From Reticulitermes speratus (lineage: Eukaryota; Arthropoda; Insecta; Blattodea; Rhinotermitidae): a stretch of DNA of 64,000 nucleotides. The stretch covers positions 40,921,144 to 40,985,143 of the forward strand of contig JAJKFL010000013.1 in NCBI GenBank assembly GCA_021186555.1. Reading direction: 5' to 3'. Shown here in pieces: positions 26,120 through 38,173 of the stretch (the stretch's first letter is position 1; the number at the start of each line of letters is the position of its first letter). Below the pieces are notes generated by a model. It ran no database searches and was not told the DNA's origin. It saw nothing but the letters and a program-made list of their open reading frames with translations. A program made the position numbers and the translations under genes.

Positions 26120-27410
26120 TTACATGCATGCGTAAGAAGAAAACATTCTGTAAAATGGATAATACAAGCGTACAGGTATGGGATGTTTCATCCCGAAACC
26201 TTGAAGGGGAGTTCTTGATAAGGAGAAGGGAAGTCCCGTAATTTGGGGCTCCATGCCTAAACCAAATTTAAAAATTAAAATAAATAAATAACGTCTCTGC
26301 CTTCGTAATGAAGGTAAGTTGGTGTCGTTAACATGAATTACAGGGCATCCGAGGAGATATCGTTAGGAACATCTGGTGAGGATGGAAGCGCTGCAGAAGT
26401 ACAGATACCAGAAGTTGACTGTTGAGGCTCAAGCTTAAGGGCTTGTTTAGAAGTATTTTGAAAAATTTAGTGCAACGTAGATTGTTGCGTATGTTTAGAG
26501 GTGTTCTTTAATCTGTTAGGTTGGTATTATTTGATACTCCGATATGACACTCCTCTGTTCCATATCACTAATCAATTTTTCTATAAGGTTTATCATCCTG
26601 TCAACAGAGAGTTTCCTTCAACCCTTAAATTCTCAACAGTTATCACTCTCTACGTCATATCTATCACACAATGACTTTAAACAGGTACATTTATCCATAC
26701 ACTTACTAAGTGTACTTTGTTCTTTGTACTAAGTGACACAAGCTTCCCTTTGTAATACATCGAGTCCGATCGTCATATTGACATATTTTCTAGCGGTAGA
26801 TAAATGGAAGGTCTAAATGTGCAGTAGTAAAGCACCTGGGAACACTGTAGGTTACAATCTTTCAGTGAGAACAGTTTCAAATCGTGACATTAAGGTAGAT
26901 GGCGCAGTGAAAACAAAGCGGCGAACCCTGGGATTACTTAGCGCTAATTTCAAATTTGTTTGTTCCGGAACGTAGCCGGTTTTCGAAGCGTTCCGGGTAC
27001 CGGGACACCGGATAAAATTTCCCATACCTTTATCCGGCAGTATAACACTTAGAAAATTGTGGTCATCTTTAAAAACCTCGTAAACTATTTGGACGTTGGT
27101 CAAAGTAACAATATAAACCCCAGTATACTCACACAGTTTTCAAAATGAAAGATTCTGCTATAAATAAGCAACTTTTCAAAGAATGCGCAAATATTCAGCA
27201 TATCCTGCCAAGCGTCTGGAAGAGTTTTCGAGCTTAAAATGAGTACGGAAAAAAGGCAGGACTGGAAGCGAACTTGATTTCTTTCAACAGGCCGTCCCGG
27301 TCTTCGTCTGAAAATAAATAAAAACCTCACTGTTCTTCAACAGAGATTGCAGCTAGGTTATTTCGGAAGCCACGTCAAGTTCGTAATGTCGATTTCCGTG
27401 GTGTTCTTCA
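26120..27410. other. Intergenic stretch, nothing recognised
   Basis: Minus-strand open frames of 76-83 codons lie at 26852-27330, but they show no family features, splice sites or compositional change. Confidence 0.4.
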
Positions 27411-27419
27411 CAATTGTTT

Positions 27420-27610
27420 GCTTCAAGATTCAATTCTTCTGAGATATTACGTTGTGTCGTTAGGTAAATGGATCTCGACGTTTCCAAAGATGGCAGTGCC
27501 TTCAGAATCAATTAGTCCAAGAAGGGACCTTGAAGATAAAGGCACTAAAATTCTTCGAAGCGCCGGGAAATGTTTACCAACGACAAAATGTAGCATCCCT
27601 GGAGATTTGG
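27420..27610. repeat. Fold-back repeat, decayed
   Basis: Minus-strand TTCTGAAGGCACTGCC...GGAAACGTC (27474-27515) faces plus-strand CTTGAAGATAAAGGCACT...TTCGAAGCGCC (27529-27563). This is the inward-facing arm arrangement of the other fold-back copies, with several core substitutions. Confidence 0.6.
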
Positions 27611-27802
27611 AAATTTCATAGCACGGCTGAGAGATTTCAATCTCGCATTCTGACCATTGCCTGAGGTTATCTTATTCATATGTAGGACGTTTCGACAGTT
27701 TACTTTATTTTCGTATCCAGGACACCACTTCTCATTAAGCTAAAAATTATTTTCATTTCCTATATTAATTCAGTGGCTGGGATTTAACCGGAACCCTCTA
27801 AA

Positions 27803-28033
27803 CAGTGGCGTAGCTAGGGTTTTTGGTGCCCGGGGCGAGTAATCACAATGATCGCTCCTCAACAAAAATTATGAATTAAAAAAGTCACATTTTATCACAT
27901 CAATATTTTACAAATTGTCAAGAAAAACATTTCGTTCATTTAAAATACTCATTTTGTCCCCCAGTTTGCCGCCTCTTGGGCTCTGACGCTCGGGGCGGCC
28001 GCACCACTCGTCCCCCCCTTAACTACGCCACTG
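27803..28033. mobile_element. hAT-type MITE, 231 bp
   Basis: Termini CAGTGGCGTAGCTAGGG and TTAACTACGCCACTG are inverted repeats. Flanks CCTCTAAA (27795-27802) and CCTGTAAA (28034-28041) form an 8-bp target duplication with one mismatch, as expected for hAT. There is no coding sequence, so it is non-autonomous. Confidence 0.85.
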
Positions 28034-28044
28034 CCTGTAAATAC

Positions 28045-29590
28045 TAGTCAATAAAATATGTTGATGGTTCCACTGCAACTAACGCCTGATTGATTCTCCG
28101 ATTATTTAACGACGGCTACACACGTATAATGTTAAATTAGATGGACAGATCATAATGAATGATGAGCAAGTAAGGATTTGAAAGGAAGCAGCAGCTGTCC
28201 TTTTCGAGGCACAATCTCGACATTCGCATCAGAAAAATCATGACGTTGAGATTTTCGAAATGCGAGCAACCTGCTGCCACCTCAATAAAGTCCGCAGCGT
28301 TACCAACACAGAAAACTGCTCAGTTTGATTAAACACTGATATCGAGATATCCAGCTTAAATGTTACGTTATAGGTCTTTGGTTTATCATCTGCTTTATAA
28401 GTCCTGTCATCTAGAGTAGTGACTGAAATGCTAAGCAATTTAAAATATTTTTTGACGTTGTTGTTGGAGGTGAAGGAGAAAGACAGAAGTCATCTGTAGC
28501 GGAAGAGTCTACAATATGCAGCATTTTTTTTTCACATCTGTAAAACGATAACATTTTGAGGGGTAAAAATGGATGTGGCTTAGTTTCTTTGTCGTGAATC
28601 CGAAATTTTCTAAGCATTTTCTCTGCAAAACAATAAGGTAACCAGCTTCATACTGTGTGGAAACTTCAAGGAATGAAGTATGTAAAAGTTCAGTCTTGAT
28701 AGGTTTGTATATCTGATGCATCAAGTATGCCGAGAGGCCGTCTTAGAAACACAGTGTGCCCTCTCTGACAGAGACGCCAGGTCAGTCGTAAAGCTGGTTT
28801 ATACTTTTTCTTAGTTCCATAACCGCTGAGCTGCATTAGAGTCTTCAGCATTCCAGATGATGGCAAAGGCACGTCGCTTCTACGCTACACATGATACGCA
28901 AAGATAATATGAAAAACAAGAAATAAAGAAATAAAAAACGGATAAATTTAATCCTACATCCGTCTTGCTCACCTGACAGCTCAATTGACTACTGACTGTT
29001 CTCAAGGATCGATTTTTGTGACCCTGTTTTCAGTAGGATAATACTTTTTAAAAAATGTATATTTTTGGAATGTACTTCTTTTATAACAAAACTGTAATTC
29101 GACTCTAAATATTAATAATGCGCACACTTATCAACGGATTACTAATGAACAGACACCAACTTACCCCACAAGCCCGGCAATAGAAAGTTTCACATTGTAG
29201 ATAGGTAAAAGTTTATACTGTATGTTATAACACGTCTATGATAATAAGAGGTGTTTTTGTTCAGACCAAAACTAAACACACAATTCAATTTATGTAATGC
29301 TGTCAAATCTCCACCACGGATGACGCTTCTTTGTTAATGAGTGACGATTAGCAGAACTTGAAATCACCTTACAGGCCTTAGAAGTAATAGAAACATCGCT
29401 CGCTTTGAGCAATCTCGGCACGCAAGTCGTGTTTCCGGCGGCCATCATTTACTATTTCTGTGCTAATACCCAATTACATTTTAGCAACAGGACATTAATT
29501 TAACCCTAGTAAAAACGCGACAACTAATGCAGTCTATATTGGATAAACATAGGCATTTTGCGGGAGTTTCTTTGTTTTAAAGATACAGGT
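28045..29590. other. Intergenic stretch, nothing recognised
   Basis: Short open frames only; no exon, repeat terminus or RNA gene identified. Confidence 0.4.
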
Positions 29591-29599
29591 CTTCTGGTT

Positions 29600-29715
29600 T
29601 GTACTGCTGCGTCGCTGGACGAGTAGTTCCCGACGTTTCGAAAGATAAAGGCATTACAAGGCTTCAGATCGTCGTGAACTACTCGTCCAACGACACAGCG
29701 TCATATCCCAGACGA
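29600..29715 (-). repeat. Fold-back repeat with a long outer stem and hammerhead-like core
   Basis: GGACGAGTAGTTC (29617-29629) pairs with GAACTACTCGTCC (29656-29668), and the pairing extends outward with one G-U. Read on the minus strand, the enclosed segment holds CTGAAG, a spacer and GAAAC GTC. It is followed by the CAGAAGACC-type tail seen at 36230-36245. Confidence 0.65.
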
Positions 29716-29719
29716 CCTG

Positions 29720-30720
29720 CACCTTCAGCAACACCCCTGTGGGAGTATCAAGTCTCGAGTTAAGTTTTTAAATCCTTTTATTGTCATGTTTGTTATCACG
29801 ACGCCATAAGCAAGATAAAATGATACACAACATTTGTTCCGTTCGTTTGCTGCTCTGCGTCTCTGCATCATATCATATGACTTGGATGAGATTTTTTCTT
29901 CTTTCTTCGTGGTCGTTTCCATCCTCAAAGCCATATTTTGGACTTCCTGTGTGTTTTAGATCATACTGAACAGCAAGTTTTGTGAGTCTGTTATCAGTTT
30001 TATTAAGGTGGGTTAAACATATAACGACACTTTTTAATTCCTTTTTTTTTTTTTGCCTTATTATTTAATTTTGCTCAACCTAAAACATCGTTTATCTCTG
30101 CGGAGCAGACTCATTCTTAAGAAGATACTAGTTCCTCAATTAACCAAGAAATTCCCCGCATTTTATATGTTCACAAGAGTTCGCCCCTTGTCCCTATCCT
30201 TAGCCAGATAAATCCAGTCCACGCCCTCCCGTCATCACACAACTTGACACTTATTAACAATAACATGTCAGCTGCTTGAATTTCACAAACATTTTTCCGT
30301 TTCTCAAACCAAGTTCTATTAGCACATAAAAATATCGAAACTGCCATTATTCCATAAATTTCAATTCATGCACAGGATGACAATTGGCACCATAACTACA
30401 GATAAGGCGGTGGGAAAAAATTTTTTGGTATAGATATTTTAAGTTTTAAATTTAACAATTGCCTGGCGGTGCTTAAGAAACCCGCGATAGGTCTCGTTAT
30501 TATGGTCCCAGTATAGAATAAAACTGGGTTTTGACGCTAATGCTCTCAGTGAAACGACATACACTATAGTCACACTTGATAAAAATATAACAAGTTGATC
30601 TGAATTGCTGCTTCCTTTACTTGAGTTCCAGTGCCGGGTAAGAGAGCTAAACTGAAACTTTGGACCGACAGAATGATACCATGCTGACTGGTCAGAATCA
30701 TCATACACCTCAGGAGCTGA
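29720..30720. other. Intergenic stretch, nothing recognised
   Basis: Open frames on both strands are short and unrelated to known families. Confidence 0.4.
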
Positions 30721-30729
30721 GACATCAGT

Positions 30730-31300
30730 TTGCAAGAAGACAGGCAATGTATGTGTAACGTAACATCCAGGCGCCTTCGCTTACACATTGTTGCCGTGGA
30801 AAAGCAATACGTATTACATATTGTGAGTGTGTGTCTGTAGCATTAGTAATCCAGCATGCAGAGCGCATGCGCCGTATTATTTTGTCATCTGTGGCCTGTC
30901 CGGCTCTACAGAATGTTTCCACATTATCTCATAAACGTCACGATTTTCGAAAAAAAAAAATATTGAGCATACAATGTGTGTTTTGAGTTCCTCTACAAAG
31001 TCTGTCTGAAAATTTCTCATTCTAAGAAGAATTCAGCGAGATATTATCATAAACGTACATACGTCTTCATGTACAGTACCCGTTATTCCTATCAGATTTT
31101 AATTGAACTTGAATTTTCTCAACAAATTTTCGAAAAGTACTGAAATATCAAATTTCATGAAAATCCATCCAGTGGGAGCCGAGTTGTTCCATGCGGACGG
31201 AGGGACAGACAGACAGACAGACAGACAGACATGACGAAGCTAATAGTTGCTTTTCACAATTTTTCGAACGCGCCTAAAATAACTGGCAGCGTCAAACCGA
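30730..31300 (+). repeat. Dispersed repeat family with GACA microsatellite, copy 2
   Basis: It starts with ACAGGCAATGTATGTGTAAC and TGTTGCCGTGGAAAAGCAAT and ends with GTGGGAGCCGAGTTGTTCC followed by GCGGACGG and a GACA microsatellite (31197-31232), matching copy 1. A palindromic NRF-1-type site GCGCATGCGC lies at 30863-30872. Confidence 0.75.
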
Positions 31301-31309
31301 AGAACTCGG

Positions 31310-32090
31310 AAAAATCTGTCCCACAAAACACCTTGCCCACAAACAATATCACACGGAATGCCACGAAACCGAATCCGGGTGTTTCGCACTGAGATGTCGT
31401 TGTGTGTCTGCCTGAAATATGGTAAAATCTCCAAGAATTATAGCGATCACAAATCGGTTCCCTTTTTTATTCAATATGCTGGTCAACGAAAGTCAGAAAC
31501 CGTTTCTTCGCCAGTGTATCTAAATATAACACGAGAATAACTGAACTTCAGAAGCTGATAATGGAATCCTATAGCAGACAGAAGCCACTGAGCCCCGTGC
31601 CAGACTGGGCCTTGCGATTACATTATAGCCTCATCACGACTTCTATGCAGTACATACAGTACCGTGTTATGTAGACATGTTTATGTCGCAGTCAAAAACA
31701 TATTGTTGTTCCCAGTAAATGATTATAGCTGTTAGCAACCAAATGTATAGCAGAAGCGCAAACAAACAAGCGATGAAGCACTCAACTCCAATTAACTTTA
31801 ATGCTTCAAAGTTTCCAGTTCGCGCGTGATGAAAATAAAGTTTCTTTATGCATGTTTATGGAAACCTCTTCAGTTTGGTTCCGCACACACTGAAGCAGAC
31901 CAGCCACAAAGACATAACAGAAACTGCAGCCAGCCAAGTCAAATATGGAACAGAGGTCAGTCAGGTGTCGCATTTCTGTCAGCTCGGACTTGTATTTGAC
32001 TTCACTAATTGCAACAATTCGGGCTGTTGCGCCATAAAAATTGCAACAATCACATGGCGGTATCGGCGACAGGTACAGACGCCTTTGTCT
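31310..32090. other. Intergenic stretch, nothing firm
   Basis: A 188-codon plus-strand open frame starting at 31848 runs into the SINE at 32095 and looks fortuitous. Confidence 0.4.
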
Positions 32091-32094
32091 CCAT

Positions 32095-32300
32095 CTCGGT
32101 CCGTGTCATGGCTCGGGTGGCTAGTCACCGGCCCGTTACCGGGGTGGCCCGGAATTGATCTCAGGCTAGTCCACGTGGGGTTTGTGATGGACAGAGTGCC
32201 ACTGGAACAGGTTTTTCTCCGATTACGTTGGTTTTACTCTGTACCATTCCACCACTGCTCCATAATCATATTTCATTCATCTGCCACCGACACAAATATA
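32095..32300 (+). mobile_element. tRNA-derived SINE
   Basis: ATGGCTCGGGTGGCTAGTC is an A-box-like block and GGAATTGATCTC lies where the B box should be. The body (AGTCCACGTGGGG, GGACAGAGTGCCACTGG, GGTTTTTCTCCGA) also occurs, diverged, at 60975-61145, which supports a dispersed SINE family. Confidence 0.75.
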
Positions 32301-32459
32301 ACTTTCGCACCAAACGCTACACTCTCACTCTGTCTTTGGGTTCATACGGTAAATAAAAGAATGCCTGAATTCGGCGCTTTTCCACATTGGCACCTGGATT
32401 TGTTTCGAAGATAAAGATGCATTAATAAATTAGTTTATATTTAAACAATAGGTATTAAG

Positions 32460-32650
32460 ATCCAAGTTTTATGGGGTGTCACGACGTGTCGACTGGTAAA
32501 TAGTTACGTTTCTGAGGAGCGTACTGCCTCTATCTGCAAAGGCAGCACTCAGCTTGGCTTGACAGGCCCTGAAACTAGTGGCACTCAGCTCGCCTGAAAC
32601 GTCGGTAATGATTTACCTTGCGAAATTTGAGGTTCTCACAGCGATTCGGT
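32460..32650. repeat. Fold-back repeat copy
   Basis: GGGGTGTCACGACGTGTCGACTGG with a GGTAAATAGTTAC block lies on one side and CCTGAAACGTCGGTAATGATT then TTTGAGGTTCTCACAG on the other. These are the outer and core blocks of the fold-back family in inverted order. Confidence 0.55.
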
Positions 32651-33109
32651 CTATTCTGATTTACGTCGGTGTGTACGCACCCCGACGGTCTTAATCGATC
32701 CTCCTAGCTTCTGTCCGCGTTATTTTGTTTGTCTATTCGACGACGACCTTTTTAAATTCCTAATTACAAGGGATGAAAACGGATGACGTGGAAGAAACGG
32801 CTGTGGTTTACATCAACAGCTTCATGATTAAAGTCATTATAGGTTGACGAATGCGGTTTGATTCCCTGCGGGAGTAGAGGCGTTTCTTCTCGCCACCAAG
32901 TCGTAGCATTGTACCCAATGGACATGGGACTCTTTAGCCGGAGAAAAAGCGGCTGGAACGCCAACCCGAACACGCTGTTCCACCTAATAGGCTTGTCAAG
33001 GTTAAGAATGTGTGGATAGTCATCTCCACATCCAATTTCATTCCCGTAGTTATATGGCATTCCAATTGTCCCCTTTCCAATTTGGTGTCACTATACAAGT
33101 TTCAGAAAC

Positions 33110-33530
33110 TGTAAAAATAACATGGAAAATAAAATTTCGTTTTTATTACTTTACCAAGAACGAAGAGAGGATTTGCACTGCTATTTTTAGGTGCGTTCAC
33201 AGAAGAGTGAAAAGGACCTCTTAGGTTCATCTTGTCCGTCCATCCGTCTGTCCGCATATATCGGCGCCGCGCCACTGACATTTTATATTGGGGACTTCCG
33301 TGAAAATCTCTCGAGAAAATACAAATTTGGGTAAAATCGGGAAAAATATTTGGCATTCACATGAAGACCTAAGTACGGTTCATTTTTGCCGGTGTCATCA
33401 AATCGCCGTAAAAGCGCTGTCTTGGAGTAATACTGTATCAGGCTGTGAGGCTAGCCGAGGAAGTATAAACATTACGCGAACGCGACACACTAATACGTTA
33501 CACCTACATTATCTGTCCTATTGAAGTTTT
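33110..33530 (-). repeat. Dispersed repeat family, copy 3 (inverted)
   Basis: The reverse complement carries a GATAATGTAGGTGTAACGT block, CGCGTTCGCGTAATG, and the GCGGACAGACGGATGGACGG block, in the same order as copies 1 and 2. Confidence 0.65.
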
Positions 33531-33739
33531 CATCTCGGCATTGCCGAAAGCACTGGTCATCTCATATTCTTATTCGGGAGCCATCTAGAAACCGGCTTAC
33601 ACGACTGCGGATTTGCGTGGTCTTATTCAGTATCTTCAGTGAAACGCTGTGCTTTAACCCTTTGACATTCAGTGTTTAACCAGTCCAACATCCACAGAAA
33701 TCACGTTCCTGTCCATATCTGATTTAGTTTGACGGTCCT

Positions 33740-33885
33740 TAAGTTTTAAATAATGAAAGGAGACGGTCATGACCATGTTAATATTTGTCTGAAGGGACTG
33801 AACAAAAACCACGAAAGACCCCAGTCAAAGCAGCCGGTCTTCGGGCCAAACTTTTAATCCAGGACCTCCAAATTATGAAGCAGGG
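33740..33885 (-). mobile_element. SINE fragment (GTGGTTT-core family)
   Basis: The minus strand reads TTTCGTGGTTTTTGTTCAGT followed by CCCTTCAG, downstream of a B-box-like GGTCCTGGATTAAA. The same GTGGTTT-TCCCT core recurs at 34860, 38605 and 40495. Confidence 0.55.
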
Positions 33886-33959
33886 GTGTTACCAATCGGC
33901 GAAGACTTTTTTTCCAATGACGGTGTGATTATAAATGGTGAATTAGAAAGGTTGTGTTA

Positions 33960-34135
33960 GTAAGCAGTCGTGGCCAATCTGAAGGTACTACCTTACTTGT
34001 TAACATTTTTGTGAAGTTGCTGAGAACCGTAAACGACTGGGGATAGCTAGTCTCACGGTTGAGATTCAAACCCGGGACCTCCTAAGTAAGAAACAGTTCT
34101 AGCCATTGCATCCCGACTCTAGATTGACGCCTGCT
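33960..34135 (-). mobile_element. tRNA-derived SINE head
   Basis: The minus strand shows TGCAATGGCTAGAACTG, then a B-box-like CCCGGGTTTGAATCTC. The body is short and no tail is clear. Confidence 0.55.
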
Positions 34136-34859
34136 GCAGATTACCTTCATCCAGGATGTTCTGCTTGACAAGAGACTATGATGTCCGTTTTTAAAACACG
34201 TCTTACAGACTTGCCTGGCACGTTCCTCACGGACAACCCGCAGCAGGCCATCGAACACACGTTCTGTTGCTGTCTGACGTCATATTGATAAGTGTAACCT
34301 GTGACACGAGTGTGATGTTGCGTCATGTGTGGGAAAAAACATTTAAAGCAAGCGCCTCTCGGAAGAGTTCAAGCAGCTGTCTACTAATGGCATTGGTTAG
34401 AGAAACGTATTCGCGAGGAAATGAAGGAAGAAGAAAAGAAAAATGGCAGTAAATAACGGCTTCTGATTTGTGAGAGAAAACAGGAGGGAAGAGAAAACAA
34501 AATGAGCAGTAGGGCAAATGAAAGAATGAAGAAAATTAAAAAAAAAAAGAAACGACAAAGACATGAGAGAGGACAGGAGGAAAAGAAGGGGGAAGAGGGC
34601 AAAGCGAAGAAGAAACAGGAGGATGAAGAAATGAAGAAAAATAAAAGGTATAAATATATTTAGTCCCTTCGCCTGTGTGATGTTAAGCCTGCACTTTACT
34701 AAATACCTATTGAGTTATTATTATTATTATTGGTGGTGGTGGTTTATTTGACGACACAACAGCAGCCCAGAATGTATAATGTCGAAAGGTAGAATTAGTT
34801 GTGAATAATGACTTGAAAAGTATATGAAAAAAGAGATCGTGACCTAATTAGAAGCAATA

Positions 34860-34925
34860 TACAAGAATTTGCTTGTAGGGACTAACAGGAACCACGGAAA
34901 ATCTCAGGATAGCTGGCGGAAGACA
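34860..34925 (-). mobile_element. SINE fragment (GTGGTTT-core family)
   Basis: The minus strand reads GATTTTCCGTGGTTCCTGTT then AGTCCCTA, matching the core of the copy at 33740-33885. Confidence 0.5.
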
Positions 34926-34929
34926 AGAC

Positions 34930-35910
34930 ATTCCGACTTCCAATCAACAATTCGTTTGAAGATGATGTTGCTCATACAAGAGGCTTGGAGACAGTTATGG
35001 CGGTAAAACCATCACGGCTTTTGTGGAGGCACTGACAGTACAACAATAAAGGCTATATTATTTTAGTTACTGTTTGACCCTTAGAGCCCAGTGGTTACTT
35101 CATGTACCCTCAGGTTTCACATTAACCAAATCTACACTGCCCACACAGTGCATTTCTGGGTTTTGTATGCTTCTCAGAAACAAGAGACATTATTTCCCTT
35201 TACAAAACTAACTGATTTTTGTAACCAAGACGGAGTGTTTACTGGGCGGCACGAAATAAATCCTTAAATACAATTTAGGCTAGTTTTCATCTTTGCAAGT
35301 GTTGGTGTTCCATGCTGCATTTGCTGACAGTCGCGAAGAATCAGTGCTGAGCCAACTTTAAACCCATTAACCAAGACGTTGCGATAACAGACGGGTTACA
35401 TTTGCATTTCAAAGGCCTTGGAAGCAAGTGTGCTGTTCTTAAGTGGCAAACTAGTATTCAAATTACTTCCCAGACGATTAGTCATATATGAAACGAGGGT
35501 TAAGCAAAATACATACTGCGCCACGTTACGGTACGCGTCCTGTGCTAATATGGAAATGGTCTTACGAACAAATGTACACCGTTCCAAGAATTTGTAGAGA
35601 AAACCTAATGGATAATTGTCTCTGATAATAGTTAAGTCGAAAAGGGAAAGAAAAACTAAAACTTTAATTGGAAATACTCTGACTAGTACTTCTTGTTTTC
35701 TTTTCACATAGTTTTGTTCCGTAGCGTTCTTCTAGAATTATGATAAGGAACATTGCTGTCAAAGTCTAAAGAATTAAATCCGACTGTCGACAGAATATTT
35801 GCAGGATATCTTAATGGACTTTGGAAAAAGTAAAGATAGAAACACGCTGAGAAAGAGAAACTTTAGCAAAGAACGAGACAGCGACTTTGTGATGTAGTGC
35901 CGTCGCGCTT
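34930..35910. other. Intergenic stretch, nothing recognised
   Basis: Short open frames without family features; no repeat termini seen. Confidence 0.4.
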
Positions 35911-35914
35911 CATA

Positions 35915-36260
35915 TAGAGGTTACAACATTTCGGAGAAACCTGCTGCCTTCATCTTAGGTACCCTGAAGTTGGTGGCAGGTTCTTCTCCGGCCGCTTTGC
36001 AGCCAGTGCAACATGGATGGGAGTTTATGTGAGTCTCAGAGCCATTCTGCGCATCGTGGTGACAAGTGTCTATCCCTTCCGGTAATCAAACTCCATCATA
36101 CATCGCTAGTCAAAAACTTTATTGCTATCCCTATATCAGTTATATTCTTCTTGGAGTGTTTTACCTTTTAAGATGAAGGCACTACGTTCCTTCGAAACGT
36201 CGGGAAGCACTCACACCCAACAACACTGTCCCACTTCCCAGAAGACCTGAGTCTTCAAGT
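35915..36260. repeat. Fold-back repeat pair
   Basis: A minus-facing arm (TAAGATGAAGGCAGCAGG...CTCCGAAATG, about 35928-35960) and a plus-facing arm (36171-36202: AAGATGAAGGCACTACG, CCTTC, GAAAC GTC) lie about 220 bp apart. In the plus arm GAAGG pairs with CCTTC, and flanking GAGTG pairs with CACTC, giving two stems around the core. Confidence 0.6.
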
Positions 36261-36269
36261 TACATGAGC

Positions 36270-37120
36270 TCTGTCATCTGTATGTATTAGGCACACTCCG
36301 ACAAAAAACATGTTTACATGAAAGAGTTGTGTTAATAGGGCCAGCAGTATTTCTGTCCGTAAAGAAAACTTCCATCACTGAAAGAACGACTGAAACACCT
36401 GTCTAAGTGAGTAACTACAAAACCAACTCCTGGTACAGAAACTACCTTAAGCAAACACAATGTTTTAATTAGACTTATACGTGTATACTGTAGACCTCTA
36501 AATTCAGGTGTAAAGAACCTTCATTTACAGACGAAGAAGAAGAAGAAGAAAAAGAAGAGAAACCGGGGGGGGGGGCAGTGAGAGGTACTGCCTTTACGAT
36601 ATGGGGGGAACAAAAAAATATTGTTCTGAAGGTTCCCAGGTAATTTGGCATTTCCCAGTCGTCGTTGTGGTAAGAGTATAGACTAAGAAAACCTGATTTG
36701 CAATTAGAGATAGAGATCGTACTGCGCAGTGAATAAAAATTTTGTTGAGAGACCTGAAATTTAAAGTGGATTTTAAAGAAATAAGTTGTGAAGATATGAA
36801 ATAGTCTGACTGGCTTAAAACAGAGCCTAATAATGTGTTTTTGATAACCGTAATGATCATCCCATTACCATAAAAATACACAATTTCTTGGCCAGCTGAA
36901 TTGCTATCGCATTGTCTGGTCAGACTGTCTTTCGCGGAGTTAGTTACGTTAACTCTTACGTTGTATTAAACCATGACATGTTTACTCCCGGATATGCTTA
37001 TCTCTTGCTGCCAATATCACTGTATTTGTTATATAATGATATGACTTGATGTCTGGCACAGCACATCCAATCAGTAGGGCGCGAATTGTTTGCACAGCTG
37101 TGTTAAGACTGAACGTATTA
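36270..37120. other. Intergenic stretch with GAA repeat and short G run
   Basis: A GAA-rich microsatellite lies at 36532-36559, next to an 11-base G run at 36565-36575. Nothing else is recognised. Confidence 0.5.
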
Positions 37121-37129
37121 CAGCCCGAT

Positions 37130-37310
37130 GATTTTCTTTTCTATGGCTCAACAGCCCCTTTTCGGGTGCCTAGGCCTCCTCATTTCGAGGTTTCATGATC
37201 ACACACATTAGACACACCACACTCGGTAGGACTCCTCTGGACGAGTGACCAGCCCGTCGCAGAGACCTCTACCTGACAACACACAACACTCACAAGAGAC
37301 AGACAGAGAA
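37130..37310 (-). repeat. Dispersed repeat (GGCTCAACAGCC family), copy 1
   Basis: ATGGCTCAACAGCCCC, GGCCTCCTC and TTTCGAGGTTTC match, in order, the short insertion at 51986-52088 inside the hAT element. Orientation follows that copy's tail. Confidence 0.6.
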
Positions 37311-37689
37311 GAGATAGCCTATTAAAAACCGCAGAATCTACGAAACGTCGAGTTTCAGGGCGTATTACAATATTACATTGAAAAAAATTTATTTCTAATT
37401 ATGAGCCTACGTTCTTTCATAAGAAATATTGTAGCGTTGTCGTATCCATTTACGCCTCTATCTTAAATAACTTTTATCAAATAAATGCATATTCATGAAA
37501 CTTGCTAAGCACGTTATGCTATAGAAGGCCTTGGCAGATTTTTAATCCAGAAACAACAATAATTTTAACACAGCAGACGCGTAAACTTTCCAGATGAAGC
37601 TGAAAGGAATTCTTAAATTTAGTGTTTTCAAATGTAAAAGAAAGAAACAGTCAGCGAAGAAAATTATAGATGCAGAAGAGAAACTAATA

Positions 37690-38173
37690 CAGTGGACCCT
37701 CGAACTTCGAACGGTTTGATGTTCGAACAACTTGAAACTCGAACAAAAATTTCGAGGAAAATCCGGTTTTGAAACTCGAACAAAAACTCGAAAGTCGAAT
37801 AAAGAATCACGTGGTCGCCTTCTCTCTCTGCTTGGTCCAGATGAAAGAAGGGTAATTCACCTTCCAGTGAACAGTAATATCCCTCCTACTATTATTATTG
37901 ATTGATTATTGTACAATATATTTTATGTATGCACTATTATAAATAAATACTTTCAATTATTGAAATTAAATATACTTTTTTATCATTATTTACGAATATG
38001 ATCTTTTGAAATAGGCACTTAAAATGTTTTATATTGGGTAAATTTTGGGGGTCTGGAACGGATTAATTCAATTTACATTATTTCTTATGGGGAAATTTAA
38101 CTCGAAAGTCGAACAACTTGAAAGTCGAACCATCTCCTGGAACGGATTGTGTTCGAAGTTCGAGGTTCCGCTC
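37690..38173. mobile_element. Tigger/pogo-like MITE, 484 bp
   Basis: The left end CAGTGGACCCTCGAACTTCG and right end GTTCGAAGTTCGAGGTTCCG are inverted repeats flanked by TA on both sides (37688-37689; 38174-38175). Subterminal arms repeat ACTCGAA and GTCGAA motifs. There is no transposase frame. The CAGTGGA-CCTCG terminus and TA target fit pogo/Tigger elements. Confidence 0.8.

Noticed and set aside
26852-27330. Two overlapping minus-strand frames of 76-83 codons
   Set aside because: No family resemblance, no splice borders, and both strands equally open.
31848-32414. 188-codon plus-strand open frame
   Set aside because: Its second half is the SINE at 32095-32300 and the first half has no protein-like pattern; the SINE keeps the frame open by chance.
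34384-34602. Ser/Phe-rich minus-strand frames
   Set aside because: Purine-rich low-complexity DNA (GAA/GGA) read on the opposite strand.
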